From Myroides oncorhynchi (GTDB lineage Bacteria; Bacteroidota; Bacteroidia; Flavobacteriales; Flavobacteriaceae), in assembly GCF_020905415.1 (NCBI RefSeq), contig NZ_JAJJMP010000001.1, positions 2,553,501 through 2,617,500 of the forward strand: a stretch of 64,000 nucleotides of DNA. The letters are read 5' to 3'. The position numbers were made by a program, and so were the translations under genes. Shown here piece after piece: positions 16,951 to 25,506 of this stretch (position 1 is its first letter; each line of letters begins with the position of its first letter). The notes below the pieces were generated by a model. The model saw only the letters and a program-made list of their open reading frames with translations. It did not search any database and was not told where the DNA came from.

Positions 16951-18427
16951 TTTTTATCGACCTACAAGGCAAGCAACTATTGGAATTATAGCAAACTTTT
17001 TAAATGCTTTACAGAAGATTGTTAGAGCATTTGTTCCCTTATTAATAGTATTCTTTGTTAATAAGCGCATGGAACTTCCTGTTAGTATATGGGGACTCAT
17101 GATCTTTGGAGGTGTAATAAGTCTAGGAATAGCTTACTTAAGCTATAGAAACTTTTTATTTTATATAGATAAGGAGACTAATTCATTTATTATTCAAAAG
17201 GGAATCGTTAATAAATCTAAAGTTACGATTCAGTTAGACAAAATACAACAAGTGAATCTGAATCAGAGTTTTATAAATAGAATGATTAATGTCTATTCTG
17301 TGGAAATAGACTCTGCAGGAAGTAAAGATAAAGAAGCTACCATCCCTTCTATGTCCTTAGTTGATGCAAATGCTTTGAAATATATCTTGTTGAATTCTAC
17401 AAACAGTAATTGTGCAATAGAAAATAATAGTGTTCAAGAAGAATCCTTTATTAGACGAATTAGTGTGTTGACCTTGTTTAAGGTTGGGATGACTGCGAAT
17501 TACTTATATACATTAGGGGCTATATTACTATTTTTTAATATGCTCTATGACACATTGATCAATAAGTTTGCTATACAGGAGTATGTGAATACAGATGAGG
17601 TAAATACTTATGTTAATAGAGGTATACCAGCTGTTGTGATATTCTATGTAATAATTCTGATGGTAATTATAGTACTTATTGTTAATGTGAGTAGAACATT
17701 TCTTAAGTTCTGGGACTTCAAGGTAGTTTTATCTAAGGGAACTTTGTTGTTATCACATGGATTATTGTCCACTCGTAACACTATTATTCGTCCTAATAGA
17801 GTGCAGAAGATAGAAATAGTACAGAATTATTTGCAAAGCCTATTAGATATATGTATCTTAAAAATTAGTCAAGTATCTGGAGAGGATACTGATAATAGAC
17901 GCTCAGGACTACAGATACCAGGATGTTCTGTTTCAGAGAAGAACGAATTGTTTAGTATCTTGATGAAGAAAGGGGAGATCGAGTATTCTACTATTTTAAG
18001 ATATAACTATAGATACTTAGGTTTTAGAATATTTGTATTTATAGGGATTCCAGTCGCTGTTTTTAGTTTATTGTTTATCCAGGAGTTTACAGTATCTACT
18101 TTTGTCAGTATTATTTTTGTTTACAGTCTCGTAGTTGGATTAGCACTTCTGAGGCTATATCGAGTAGGAAGATTGTATGTGAGTGATTCATTCATTGTAA
18201 TTCGCAAGGGGATTTGGGATATTTCTTATAGTTACATCCAGCCTCATAAGATACAGAAAGTCGTTTTATCTCAATTGTGGTGGCAACAATCATCAGATAT
18301 AGGTAGCCTAGTTATTTACACAGCAGGAGGAAGAATGAAGTTTAGTACAACAAACTATAACGAATTAGTCAAACTTAGGGATAAATGGCTTTATCAAGTA
18401 GAATCAACCTCTTTGAATTGGATGTAA
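16937..18427 (+). CDS. Bacterial PH-domain membrane protein, YdbT type
   Basis: 496 residues with three copies of the bacterial PH-type domain, near residues 65-150, 255-335 and 405-485. Each holds the phrase (V/I)-x-x-x-(R/K)-(I/V)-Q: IQLDKIQQVNLNQSF, RPNRVQKIEIVQNY and QPHKIQKVVLSQLW. Pairs of transmembrane helices lie before each copy (about 25-65, 180-250 and 355-400). This is the standard YdbT layout and length. It overlaps ydbS-like 16378-16950, so the two are translated together and probably form one complex in the inner membrane. A convergent terminator follows. Confidence 0.88.
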   Translation: MRQSNFYRPTRQATIGIIANFLNALQKIVRAFVPLLIVFFVNKRMELPVSIWGLMIFGGVISLGIAYLSYRNFLFYIDKETNSFIIQKGIVNKSKVTIQLDKIQQVNLNQSFINRMINVYSVEIDSAGSKDKEATIPSMSLVDANALKYILLNSTNSNCAIENNSVQEESFIRRISVLTLFKVGMTANYLYTLGAILLFFNMLYDTLINKFAIQEYVNTDEVNTYVNRGIPAVVIFYVIILMVIIVLIVNVSRTFLKFWDFKVVLSKGTLLLSHGLLSTRNTIIRPNRVQKIEIVQNYLQSLLDICILKISQVSGEDTDNRRSGLQIPGCSVSEKNELFSILMKKGEIEYSTILRYNYRYLGFRIFVFIGIPVAVFSLLFIQEFTVSTFVSIIFVYSLVVGLALLRLYRVGRLYVSDSFIVIRKGIWDISYSYIQPHKIQKVVLSQLWWQQSSDIGSLVIYTAGGRMKFSTTNYNELVKLRDKWLYQVESTSLNWM

Positions 18428-18429
18428 AG

Positions 18430-18470
18430 AATTACAGCATAGAAGAATTATGTTTTCTTATGCTGTAATT
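18430..18470. terminator. Bidirectional terminator between convergent genes
   Basis: The arms AATTACAGCATA and TATGCTGTAATT pair perfectly around an AT-rich loop. It lies 2-3 bases from both the YdbT stop and the stop of the minus-strand regulator. Confidence 0.75.
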
Positions 18471-18472
18471 AA

Positions 18473-19045
18473 TTATTTTTCTTCTTGTACCTTTTTTAAT
18501 GCCCTATTTAATGTACGGGTAGTTATACCTAAGTAAGAAGCCATATCTTCTTTGGATATATGTATTTGTTCTTTTTCTTGAAGTTCTAGTAGCTTTTCTA
18601 AGGCGTGTTCTACCGTATAAAGTTGTTGGAAAGAAGCCCTTTGACTTGTATGGTATACACGTAATGTTTCTACTTCCAACAAAGTATTATTAAAGGTTAT
18701 GTCTGTCTTAAGCAAGTGTTCAAAAACAGATAGAGGAATAATGTAAGCATTTAATGGCGTTATAGCTTCTACAGAGCATAAACAGTTTTTTTTTCCAATA
18801 AATTCTATTTCCCCCATAATTTCTCCAGTACTTAAAAACTCAGGGATATATTCCTTGCCATTTTCTTCTGTTATAAAACACTTTGTTATGCCATCTTTAA
18901 TAACTATCACTTTGGTAACAGGATCTCCCTGATGTAATAGTATTTCTTTTGGTTTATAAGGTTGTAGTATAATTTTATCATTAAACACATCAGTTTGTGC
19001 TAACGATTCGATATATGATAAAAAGTCAATATTTATTCTTAACAT
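18473..19045 (-). CDS. Crp/Fnr-family transcriptional regulator
   Basis: 190 residues. The cyclic-nucleotide-binding-like barrel covers about 15-120 (PKEILLHQGDPVTKVIVIKDG, then EYIPEFLSTGEIMGEIEFIG). The linker helix runs about 120-150 and the helix-turn-helix is HISKEDMASYLGITTRTLNR near 162-181. The GEIMGEIEF stretch resembles the ligand-pocket turn (G-E-x-x-G-E) of true Crp more closely than the two regulators at 9.5-11.8 kb, so a small nucleotide ligand is possible. A 14-base palindrome and a -7 box lie in its leader. It is separated by over 350 bases from its upstream neighbour, so it may act on itself and on distant genes. Confidence 0.87.
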   Translation of the reverse strand: MLRINIDFLSYIESLAQTDVFNDKIILQPYKPKEILLHQGDPVTKVIVIKDGITKCFITEENGKEYIPEFLSTGEIMGEIEFIGKKNCLCSVEAITPLNAYIIPLSVFEHLLKTDITFNNTLLEVETLRVYHTSQRASFQQLYTVEHALEKLLELQEKEQIHISKEDMASYLGITTRTLNRALKKVQEEK

Positions 19046-19060
19046 TTTTTTATAGCCTTA

Positions 19061-19074
19061 AGGACAAATGTCCT
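19061..19074. promoter_or_regulatory. Palindrome AGGACA-N2-TGTCCT, likely operator
   Basis: A perfect 14-base dyad with 6-base GC-containing arms lies 16 bases upstream of the start codon of the Crp-type gene, downstream of its probable -7 box. Size and symmetry fit a Crp-family homodimer, suggesting self-regulation. Confidence 0.55.
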
Positions 19075-19110
19075 ATGTGAGTAATACAATAATAATGATT
19101 TTTGCAGTAT

Positions 19111-19118
19111 CAAAATTA
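19111..19118 (-). promoter_or_regulatory. Candidate -7 box (TAATTTTG)
   Basis: On the minus strand it matches TAnnTTTG. Its transcript would start about 58 bases before the Crp-type start codon and would run through the palindrome at 19061-19074. Confidence 0.45.
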
Positions 19119-19233
19119 AGTATTAATACTTATTAATCTAAAAGATTTAAGAAGTTTTATACAAAGATTAAGAAGAATGCTGTGCTGGTGTTTTCTTTAA
19201 TTAAATTTGATAAGTTTTTTTCAATTATATTAC

Positions 19234-19300
19234 AAGTGATAAGTGTTTTTAAATCAAAAACGGGATGGTAAGGTAAGTGGTACTCTCCCGTTTTTTTTAA
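19234..19300 (+). repeat. Tandem hairpin unit, copy 1
   Basis: The unit starts AAGTGATAAGTG, then AAATCAAAAACGGGA, a spacer, and TCCCG followed by eight T residues. The same unit recurs at 19341. The outer stem AACGGGA/TCCCGTT is kept. The inner stem is weaker than in copy 2. It resembles a terminator with its own leader. Confidence 0.75.
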
Positions 19301-19340
19301 GTATAATAGTATATAAAACACTGTTTTTTATTCTATTATT

Positions 19341-19403
19341 AAGTGATAAATGTTTTTTAATCAAAACGGGAAAGCAAGTAAGTGATGCTTTCCCGTTTTT
19401 TTT
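19341..19403 (+). repeat. Tandem hairpin unit, copy 2 (strong terminator)
   Basis: The unit starts AAGTGATAAATG, then TAATCAAAACGGGAAAGCA, a loop, and TGCTTTCCCGTT with a long T run. The spacing from copy 1 is 107 bases. It also works on the other strand as terminator for the sulfatase gene ending at 19418. A 71-codon open frame across both copies is a by-product of the repeat. Confidence 0.8.
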
Positions 19404-19417
19404 ATCAATTAATTGTT

Positions 19418-21499
19418 TTACCTATTATATTTTTTATCTCTTAGTTGTTTTGCTGTGAATTGATAAAAAGATATTGCCTCGTTTATATATTTATTATTTG
19501 GTTTGGATGTTTCAGTAAGAGGATTGACTAATTTAGACACCGTGTTATTTTCAAACGTATATTGTTTTACTTTCTGATTAGGACTTAGAATAGTAAGTGT
19601 ATTATCTCTTATATAGCCAAGGTCTTGATAGGTAGCGATAAAAGCTCTAGGGATATAATTGGGATCAAGTACATTAGTACCAAAGAATTTAGAGTCATAG
19701 TTTATGTTTAAAATACTTAATAATGTAGGCATGACATCTATTTGTGAAATCATTTTTTCAAACTGTATAGGCTCTAATCCAGAGGGAGTAAATATCATTG
19801 CTGGGATTCTGTATTTATCTAGTGGCAATTCTGTTTTGCCAGCACTAGAAGCACAGTGATCTGATAGAATGACAAATATAGTATTGTTATACCAAGGTTG
19901 TCGTTTTGCAAGTTTAAAGAACTGTTTGATTGCATAATCTGTATACCTCACTCCCTTATCTCTTCCATCATCTAAGTCAGAGGTATTGATGACTCCTTCT
20001 GGAAATGTAAATGGTCTGTGATTACTAACAGTCATGATATGGTTAAAAAAAGGTTGTCCTGAAGCATATTCTTCATTCATAACCTCAATTGCTTTGTTTG
20101 CCATGTCACCATCAGCTACACCCCATATATTTTCGAAGGTTATTTGTTCTGACGTAAAATTCGCTTTATCTACAATGTTATAGTTATTTCCTTCAAAAAA
20201 GTTTTTCATATTGTCAAAATACGCATCCCCTCCATACAAGTATTTTACTGTATATCCATTTTTAGCAAATACAGATCCTGTTGTGAATTTATTCTTATTG
20301 TCTTGACGTTTTACCACACTTTCACCTGGAGAAGGAGGAATACACATTGTGATTGCTTCTAAGCCTCTAACTGTTCTGTTTCCTGTGGCAAAAGTGTTTG
20401 GAAAGAATAAACTCTTGTTGGCTAAGCTATCTAAGAATGGAGTAAGTTCTTTTTCATTTCCAAAAAAGGACATATAGTCTGCACTTAAGCTCTCTATAGA
20501 TATTAATACTACATTCTTTTTATTAGGTGTAGAATCTGTTTGGATACTTCTTAATAGAGAATCCTCTCCCTTATAGCTAGGGTAAAACTGTTTTATATTT
20601 TCAACGACCTCTTGGTTTGGTAAGGTTTTGTAAAACTTGAAGTAGTCTATTACACTATTATTAAATGCTTGGTAGAACTTATACACTCCATTGCTTTCTA
20701 GTTCTTCACTAAACAAGTTGTTTTTATTTATAGGTGCCATGATTTTATTTGCAAAAGCAAGCGAAAAACCAACTATAAATAGATAAGCTACAGTATAGAT
20801 TATTTTGCGTCTTAGAGGAACAATATTCACTACTGCATGTACTGTTTTCTTGTAAATAAAGTATGTGATTATTAACGTTGTGATGAGTATACCAATAAAT
20901 AAAGGTATTACGGGATATGATTCTATTATGTTACCTATAACTTCGTTAGTATATACTAGATAATCTACTGCAATAAAGTTGTATCTAACGCCAAACTCAT
21001 TCCAAAAGAAGTATTCGCTTATTGTATTTTGAAGTAAAATCAGAGTGAAAAGGAATATAACAAATGCATAATTAAACTTTCGTATTAGTTGTCTTTTCTT
21101 AGGTAAAAATAAACACAGTCCAAATAGTGCTGTTTTAATAGATAAAAATGTAATAGCTATTTCAGGAAGTACACCGCCATACTCATTAAAAATAGTATTC
21201 CCAAAAGTTACCCATATCCAGAGTCCGCTTAACGCTATAAATAAGATGTAACCATACGGTTTATTATATTTATCATTAGATATGAATATGAAGTATATCC
21301 AGAACAATAGATAAGCTAAGCTGAATATGACAATATCTCTAAGTAATCCTATTGAAAAAATAATAAATACTTCTTTGAACCCGAATAGTGAAGAAGTAAT
21401 AGGATGGTTGATTAACACTATTCTTAGTAAGATATTAAGTACAAGATAAAAGGATATTAAGTACTTATAAGGAGTAAAAAATGATGAGTTTGTTGACAT
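19418..21499 (-). CDS. LTA-synthase-like membrane sulfatase (phosphoglycerol transferase family)
   Basis: 693 residues. Five transmembrane helices fall within 1-250 or so (about 12-30, 45-70, 83-100, 110-160 and 195-250). They are followed by an extracytoplasmic sulfatase-fold domain. The alkaline-phosphatase-type metal site is visible: E336 in SIESLSADYMSFFG, the nucleophile T376 in GNRTVRGLEA, and the late SDHCASSAGK. This matches LtaS/MdoB-like enzymes that move phosphoglycerol or phosphoethanolamine groups onto envelope polymers or lipids. A Gram-negative Flavobacterium lacks LTA, so the acceptor is probably lipid A, a glycan or a lipid. This is an inference. The gene is single, with no neighbour on its strand. 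Confidence 0.88.
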   Translation of the reverse strand: MSTNSSFFTPYKYLISFYLVLNILLRIVLINHPITSSLFGFKEVFIIFSIGLLRDIVIFSLAYLLFWIYFIFISNDKYNKPYGYILFIALSGLWIWVTFGNTIFNEYGGVLPEIAITFLSIKTALFGLCLFLPKKRQLIRKFNYAFVIFLFTLILLQNTISEYFFWNEFGVRYNFIAVDYLVYTNEVIGNIIESYPVIPLFIGILITTLIITYFIYKKTVHAVVNIVPLRRKIIYTVAYLFIVGFSLAFANKIMAPINKNNLFSEELESNGVYKFYQAFNNSVIDYFKFYKTLPNQEVVENIKQFYPSYKGEDSLLRSIQTDSTPNKKNVVLISIESLSADYMSFFGNEKELTPFLDSLANKSLFFPNTFATGNRTVRGLEAITMCIPPSPGESVVKRQDNKNKFTTGSVFAKNGYTVKYLYGGDAYFDNMKNFFEGNNYNIVDKANFTSEQITFENIWGVADGDMANKAIEVMNEEYASGQPFFNHIMTVSNHRPFTFPEGVINTSDLDDGRDKGVRYTDYAIKQFFKLAKRQPWYNNTIFVILSDHCASSAGKTELPLDKYRIPAMIFTPSGLEPIQFEKMISQIDVMPTLLSILNINYDSKFFGTNVLDPNYIPRAFIATYQDLGYIRDNTLTILSPNQKVKQYTFENNTVSKLVNPLTETSKPNNKYINEAISFYQFTAKQLRDKKYNR

Positions 21500-21875
21500 T
21501 TCTTGTTTTTGAATTATTTAATTTCTCAATAAAAATGTTATTGTTTGAATTTAAAACTTTAAAAGTATGAATTTATTGTGTTTAGTTTATTAAAATAAAT
21601 ATAAATGTAAGAATATGGTTTTGTATATTGTATTCGGTTTAAATAAGATTAAAGAATACAAGAGTTTGTTGAGTTGTTAATCTTTTTTATCTTCCAATTT
21701 TTAGTATTAATGTATTGAATTTTAGTTATTTAGTGTGTTGTTGTGTTTTTCCGTTAAATGATACGTTATTTTTAAAGAATCTTAATTTCGTTTGTGATTT
21801 TTATAAGTTTAGAGTTTGGTTAGTGGATGAGGTTAGAATATGAAAGTGGACTAGTGATGATTAACTCTTTCCTTA
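21500..21875. other. Gene-free divergent intergenic region
   Basis: About 375 T-rich bases lie between the sulfatase start and the bioB promoter region. No gene, riboswitch or BirA-type palindrome could be recognised. Confidence 0.5.
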
Positions 21876-21883
21876 TAGTTTTG
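21876..21883 (+). promoter_or_regulatory. Candidate bioB -7 box (TAGTTTTG)
   Basis: It matches TAnnTTTG 27 bases before the bioB start codon. The -33 position holds no TTTG, so the match is partial. Confidence 0.45.
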
Positions 21884-21909
21884 ACAAAATCAAAAAGTAA
21901 ATAAACAAC

Positions 21910-22881
21910 ATGAACATTAGACACGATTGGACAAAACAGGAGATACAAGTGATATATAACACACCTTTATTAGAATTAATTTATAAAGCAGCAAGTGTAC
22001 ATCGTAAATACCATAATCCTAATGAAGTACAAGTAAGTACTCTTTTATCTATTAAGACAGGTGGTTGCGTAGAGGACTGCTCTTATTGTGGTCAGGCAGC
22101 TCGATATCACACGGATATAAAAGTACAAAAGTTGTTATCTTTAAATACTGTTTTAGAGACTGCGCAGAAAGCTAAAGAGAGTGGTTCTTCTCGCTTTTGT
22201 ATGGCGGCTGCTTGGAGAGAAGTCCGTGACAACAGAGATTTCGATAAAGTAATTGATATGGTAAAGGGAGTGAATGAAATAGGATTAGAGGTATGCTGTA
22301 CTTTGGGGATGTTGACAGAAGAACAGGCAAGTAGATTACAACAAGCGGGTCTTTATGCCTATAACCATAATTTAGATACTTCTGAGAATCACTATGATAA
22401 GATCATATCGACACGTAGTTTTTCTAATCGTATGAATACTATTGATAACGTAAGAAAGGCTGGTATTACTGTTTGTTCGGGTGGTATCATTGGATTAGGG
22501 GAGAAGAGCGAAGATAGGATCTCAATGTTGTGTACTCTTGCTACAATGGAGAAACACCCAGAGTCAGTACCCATTAATGCACTGGTTCGAGTGAAAGGGA
22601 CGCCTATGGAAGATATGCCTAGAGTAGATACATGGGATATGATTAGAATGATTGCTACTGCACGTATTCTGATGCCTGAGACAATGGTGCGATTAAGTGC
22701 TGGTCGTATTGAAATGACTGAATATGAACAAGCAATGTGTTTTATGGCTGGAGCTAACTCAATGTTCTCAGGAGATAATGAAACCTTGCTTGTTACTCCT
22801 AATCCTAGTTTATCAGCCGATCAATTATTACTGAATACCCTAGGGCTAAACCCAATGAAAGTCAAAAACAGATTAATGTGA
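21910..22881 (+). CDS. bioB: Biotin synthase
   Basis: 323 residues, within the family range. BioB is a radical SAM enzyme that inserts sulfur into dethiobiotin, the last step of biotin synthesis, in the cytoplasm. The SAM-cluster cysteines are C53, C57 and C60 in [10 protein letters not shown], followed by GQAARYHT. The later blocks [19 protein letters not shown] and RVKGTPMED, and the SAGR stretch near 260, are BioB hallmarks and include the residues that hold the auxiliary [2Fe-2S] cluster and its unusual arginine. No other bio gene adjoins, so biotin genes are dispersed in this genome or this step works with salvaged precursor. The assignment is firm. Confidence 0.97.
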   Translation: MNIRHDWTKQEIQVIYNTPLLELIYKAASVHRKYHNPNEVQVSTLLSIKTGGCVEDCSYCGQAARYHTDIKVQKLLSLNTVLETAQKAKESGSSRFCMAAAWREVRDNRDFDKVIDMVKGVNEIGLEVCCTLGMLTEEQASRLQQAGLYAYNHNLDTSENHYDKIISTRSFSNRMNTIDNVRKAGITVCSGGIIGLGEKSEDRISMLCTLATMEKHPESVPINALVRVKGTPMEDMPRVDTWDMIRMIATARILMPETMVRLSAGRIEMTEYEQAMCFMAGANSMFSGDNETLLVTPNPSLSADQLLLNTLGLNPMKVKNRLM

Positions 22882-23190
22882 CATAATCTGTGGATGCATG
22901 ATATAAAATAGATAGATATTTTTGTATTCTTTCAACACAGGATGGATGGCTTATATTTTGTAGCACGAATTAAATGGTGTGTTTTTATTTGTAGAGTAGA
23001 AGTTATAGTGTTTATTGGCTTGCTGATTTTTTTATGATAATAAAGATTATTGTATTTATTGGAATCTTACTCTGAATTAGACGAACTAATGATGGGATAG
23101 AGGTGTTTGGTTTGAAATAGATAGAAATAAACGGATAATTATAGTTTATAGGATATAAAAAAGTAAAGTTTAACTTATTTTATGAAATGT
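22882..23190 (+). other. Intergenic region ending in an orphan terminator
   Basis: No proven gene lies between bioB and the hairpin at 23191. A 31-codon frame (22942-23037) encodes a short hydrophobic peptide, MDGLYFVARIKWCVF and more. It lacks a promoter or family signal. The stretch could be a decayed gene, an untranslated RNA or a long bioB 3' tail. Confidence 0.3.
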
Positions 23191-23236
23191 AAAAAAGGCA
23201 ACAAGAATTTAAGATATTTTTTGCTGCCTTTTTTGT
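23191..23236. terminator. Terminator-like hairpin, probably bioB transcript end
   Basis: AAAAAAGGCA pairs with TGCCTTTTTT around a 25-base AT-rich loop, with flanking A and T runs. It lies 310 bases after bioB. No other gene on the plus strand needs it. The next 450 bases to 23694 hold nothing that I can support. Confidence 0.6.
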
Positions 23237-23694
23237 TCTTAGTCGTAACTAAAAATTAAAAGATTATTTTTCATTTCCAGGTATTGTTAATAAAATGAAG
23301 TATTGTTATCTGAATCTCAATATGTGATTTGCTAATTAGGTGAAGTTGTTTAAAATATTGTGATATTTTTATGCGTATTTCATTAATTTATAACCAAAAG
23401 TGCGTAGTTTTTATGATTATTGTCATATTCGAGTGAAAAGGACCATCATACATTTGTACCAGTAAATAAGAGAAAGGTAACAATGTCGGTGTTACCTAAT
23501 ATTTAAAACGTTCTTTTTTAGTCTGTTTTTTATTATGTAAACTTAATTGTGTTTATTACTTATAGCAAATTCCTTTTTGCTATAAACGTCGAGATGGGGA
23601 AATACAAGGCAGTTGATGTATTAATACTTCTTAGGGAGAGGAAGTAGGTACGGATTAAAAAAGATTTTCATTAATTTTTTTTAATTTTTGCATT

Positions 23695-24138
23695 ATGAGA
23701 CGATGTGCGCAAGTTTTAGTTGGAGTTTTGGTATTAAGTTTAAGTTCTTTATTTGTTGGTTGTAGTGCCGATGAGAGTTATAACTTAATGAAAGAAACTC
23801 CAGTAACAGTAAGTAGTATTAACATTGAAAAAAAGTGGATTGTAGCTCACTATGATTTTCAAGCAGGTATTGATCGAAATCATAAAGAGGCTTATCAGAA
23901 ATCAGCCGTAGAGATTGATATTATGAAAGGCGGAGTGTACAATGCTGTTGACAAGTACAATTTAGAGAAATCTAAAGGTCAATGGGAACTTAATGGAGAT
24001 GTGATAAGCTTTAGCGACAGTGCCACAGGGATTGTCTTGAGTTACCGAATTGAAGAACTTAATAGAGCTGACGCTACTGTGAGCCCTGTTAGTTGTAAGG
24101 AAATCTCAAGAATTGAATTAGTGAGTTTTTCAAAATAA
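23695..24138 (+). CDS. Small lipocalin-like lipoprotein
   Basis: 147 residues. The signal peptide with RR near its start runs to lipobox FVGC (C23), then SADESYN. The mature region of about 125 residues has INIEKKWIVAHYDF as the first strand, like the KKW start of lipocalin-like proteins, and an alternating beta pattern (GQWELNGDVISFSDSA, then LSYRIEELN). It resembles the lipoprotein encoded at 8862-9377 in plan but is shorter. It is expected to be anchored in a membrane facing the periplasm or surface. No ligand is known. It is monocistronic, ending at a hairpin shared with the convergent MFS gene. Confidence 0.7.
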   Translation: MRRCAQVLVGVLVLSLSSLFVGCSADESYNLMKETPVTVSSINIEKKWIVAHYDFQAGIDRNHKEAYQKSAVEIDIMKGGVYNAVDKYNLEKSKGQWELNGDVISFSDSATGIVLSYRIEELNRADATVSPVSCKEISRIELVSFSK

Positions 24139-24165
24139 CTTGAACAACTTCACATTACTAACTAC

Positions 24166-24205
24166 AAAAAAAAGCAACCTGTTACCTTTTCAGGTTGCTT
24201 TTTTT
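24166..24205. terminator. Bidirectional terminator overlapping the MFS stop codon
   Basis: AAAAAAGCAACCTG pairs with CAGGTTGCTTTTTT. From the minus strand the hairpin's first arm is made by the last codons and stop (24190-24192) of the MFS gene. Confidence 0.88.
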
Positions 24206-25416
24206 ATTTGTTTTCCTGTACTGATGTAAGTGGCGATTAGAGCTATAAATACCATCGCTAATATAGTGTAGAAGAATCCATTCCAATTTCCATTGTTGAC
24301 AAACATCCCAGTGGAAGTTCCAATTATACTAGAACCTACATAATAGAAAAACCAATACAAAGCTGTAGCGGAACTCTTAGCTTCTTTTCCTAATGTTGTA
24401 ACTACACGACTAGCTATAGTATGACCACTAAAAAATGAAATTGTAAAGAAGGTAAGCCCTACTAGTATAATAAATAAGTTATCCATGTACATACCTACTG
24501 TACCTAATAGCATCAGACTTAATGCTATTAGCATTATTTTTTTCGGAGAGTATCTGTCAGATAATGTGCCAGCTATCATATTGCCAAAAATGCCAAAAGC
24601 ATACATTAAAAATATCATGGCGATTAGATAATGTGGTAAGTTATAAGGCGCTGCTTCTAACTTAAATCCAAGGAAATTATATACACTAACAAAAGATCCC
24701 ATTAAACAAATAGCAACTAGATACATTGCCATTATCTTATAGTTCTTAAAGATAGATTTCATTTGAGATAATTTGTCTCCTATTTTAAGTTTCTTTGGTT
24801 CAAAGAATTTGGAATCTGGAAAGAATATATAAAATGTGATTGCTATGACCAGGGCTATAATTCCAATGGTAAATACTGCCGCTTGCCATCCTAACCATCC
24901 AGAGACTAGAGCCGCTACTATACGTCCAAACATTCCACCAAAGGTATTACCTGCAAGATAAAAACTAATGGCAATACCGATATACTTAGAGTCGATTTCT
25001 TCTGCTAGGTAAGCTAAGGTTACTGCCGATACTCCAGATATACACATTCCCTTAATAAAACTGATATTTACTAGAATAGAAAAGTCATTGACAAAGGCTG
25101 ATAACAAGGTTAACATCGTTGAGGTGACAAGCGAAAATAGTATAACATCCTTACGTGGATAACTATCAGCTATAAAAGCGAACAGTAGAAGCCCTAATGC
25201 CATTCCCATCGTACCCGCAGATACAAGGTAACTACTCTCTGCAGGTGTAACTTTAAAATATGTGGTTATTTCGGATAATATAGGTTGGAAGTTATAGAGT
25301 TGTGCGAACACAGATACTCCTACTAAAAAGATACACCATTTGATTCGCTTATAGGTAGTTGTTCCTTTTATTGCTCTTGCTTCTTGTAAGCTTTCAGTAT
25401 ATGTAGTGGTATCCAT
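24190..25416 (-). CDS. MFS exporter (YnfM-like)
   Basis: 408 residues with 12 predicted membrane helices and the usual central charged loop (DSKFFEPKKLKIGDKLSQMK near 200-220). The MFS motif A analogue is GNMIAGTLSDRYSPKKIML after helix 8 and ADSYPRKDVIL after helix 2. The sequence matches the DHA1-type, arabinose-efflux-like branch that includes YnfM. It exports an unknown small molecule by proton antiport. It is divergent from a LysR regulator across a 90-base gap, a classical regulator/target pair, so control by that LysR protein is likely. The last codons lie within the terminator arm. Confidence 0.88.
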   Translation of the reverse strand: MDTTTYTESLQEARAIKGTTTYKRIKWCIFLVGVSVFAQLYNFQPILSEITTYFKVTPAESSYLVSAGTMGMALGLLLFAFIADSYPRKDVILFSLVTSTMLTLLSAFVNDFSILVNISFIKGMCISGVSAVTLAYLAEEIDSKYIGIAISFYLAGNTFGGMFGRIVAALVSGWLGWQAAVFTIGIIALVIAITFYIFFPDSKFFEPKKLKIGDKLSQMKSIFKNYKIMAMYLVAICLMGSFVSVYNFLGFKLEAAPYNLPHYLIAMIFLMYAFGIFGNMIAGTLSDRYSPKKIMLIALSLMLLGTVGMYMDNLFIILVGLTFFTISFFSGHTIASRVVTTLGKEAKSSATALYWFFYYVGSSIIGTSTGMFVNNGNWNGFFYTILAMVFIALIATYISTGKQIKKAT

Positions 25417-25423
25417 TTGATAT

Positions 25424-25431
25424 TATTTTTG
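25424..25431 (+). promoter_or_regulatory. Candidate lysR -7 box (TATTTTTG)
   Basis: It matches TAnnTTTG and lies 76 bases before the LysR start, at the very start of the divergent gap. No TTTG is present at -33. Confidence 0.35.
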
Positions 25432-25485
25432 GTAAAGGTAATAGGAAGTTATATATTAGTAAAACGGTATTTTTCTATTATATCA

Positions 25486-25500
25486 ATCGATAAAAACGAT
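25486..25500. promoter_or_regulatory. LysR-type box ATC-N9-GAT
   Basis: The 15-base dyad ATCGATAAAAACGAT fits the LysR recognition form T-N11-A and lies in the MFS/LysR divergent gap, 6 bases before the regulator start. It supports self-regulation. Confidence 0.45.
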
Positions 25501-25506
25501 CAATTT

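Noticed and set aside
19243..19458. A 71-codon reading frame across the tandem hairpin units
   Set aside because: Its two halves repeat because the DNA repeats, it crosses two terminators, and it overlaps the 3' end of the sulfatase gene. No promoter or family signal supports it.
25417..25506. Longer N-terminus for the LysR regulator
   Set aside because: The family always begins with MELRQLKYF-type sequence. The extra 30 residues are hydrophobic and span the divergent promoter region.
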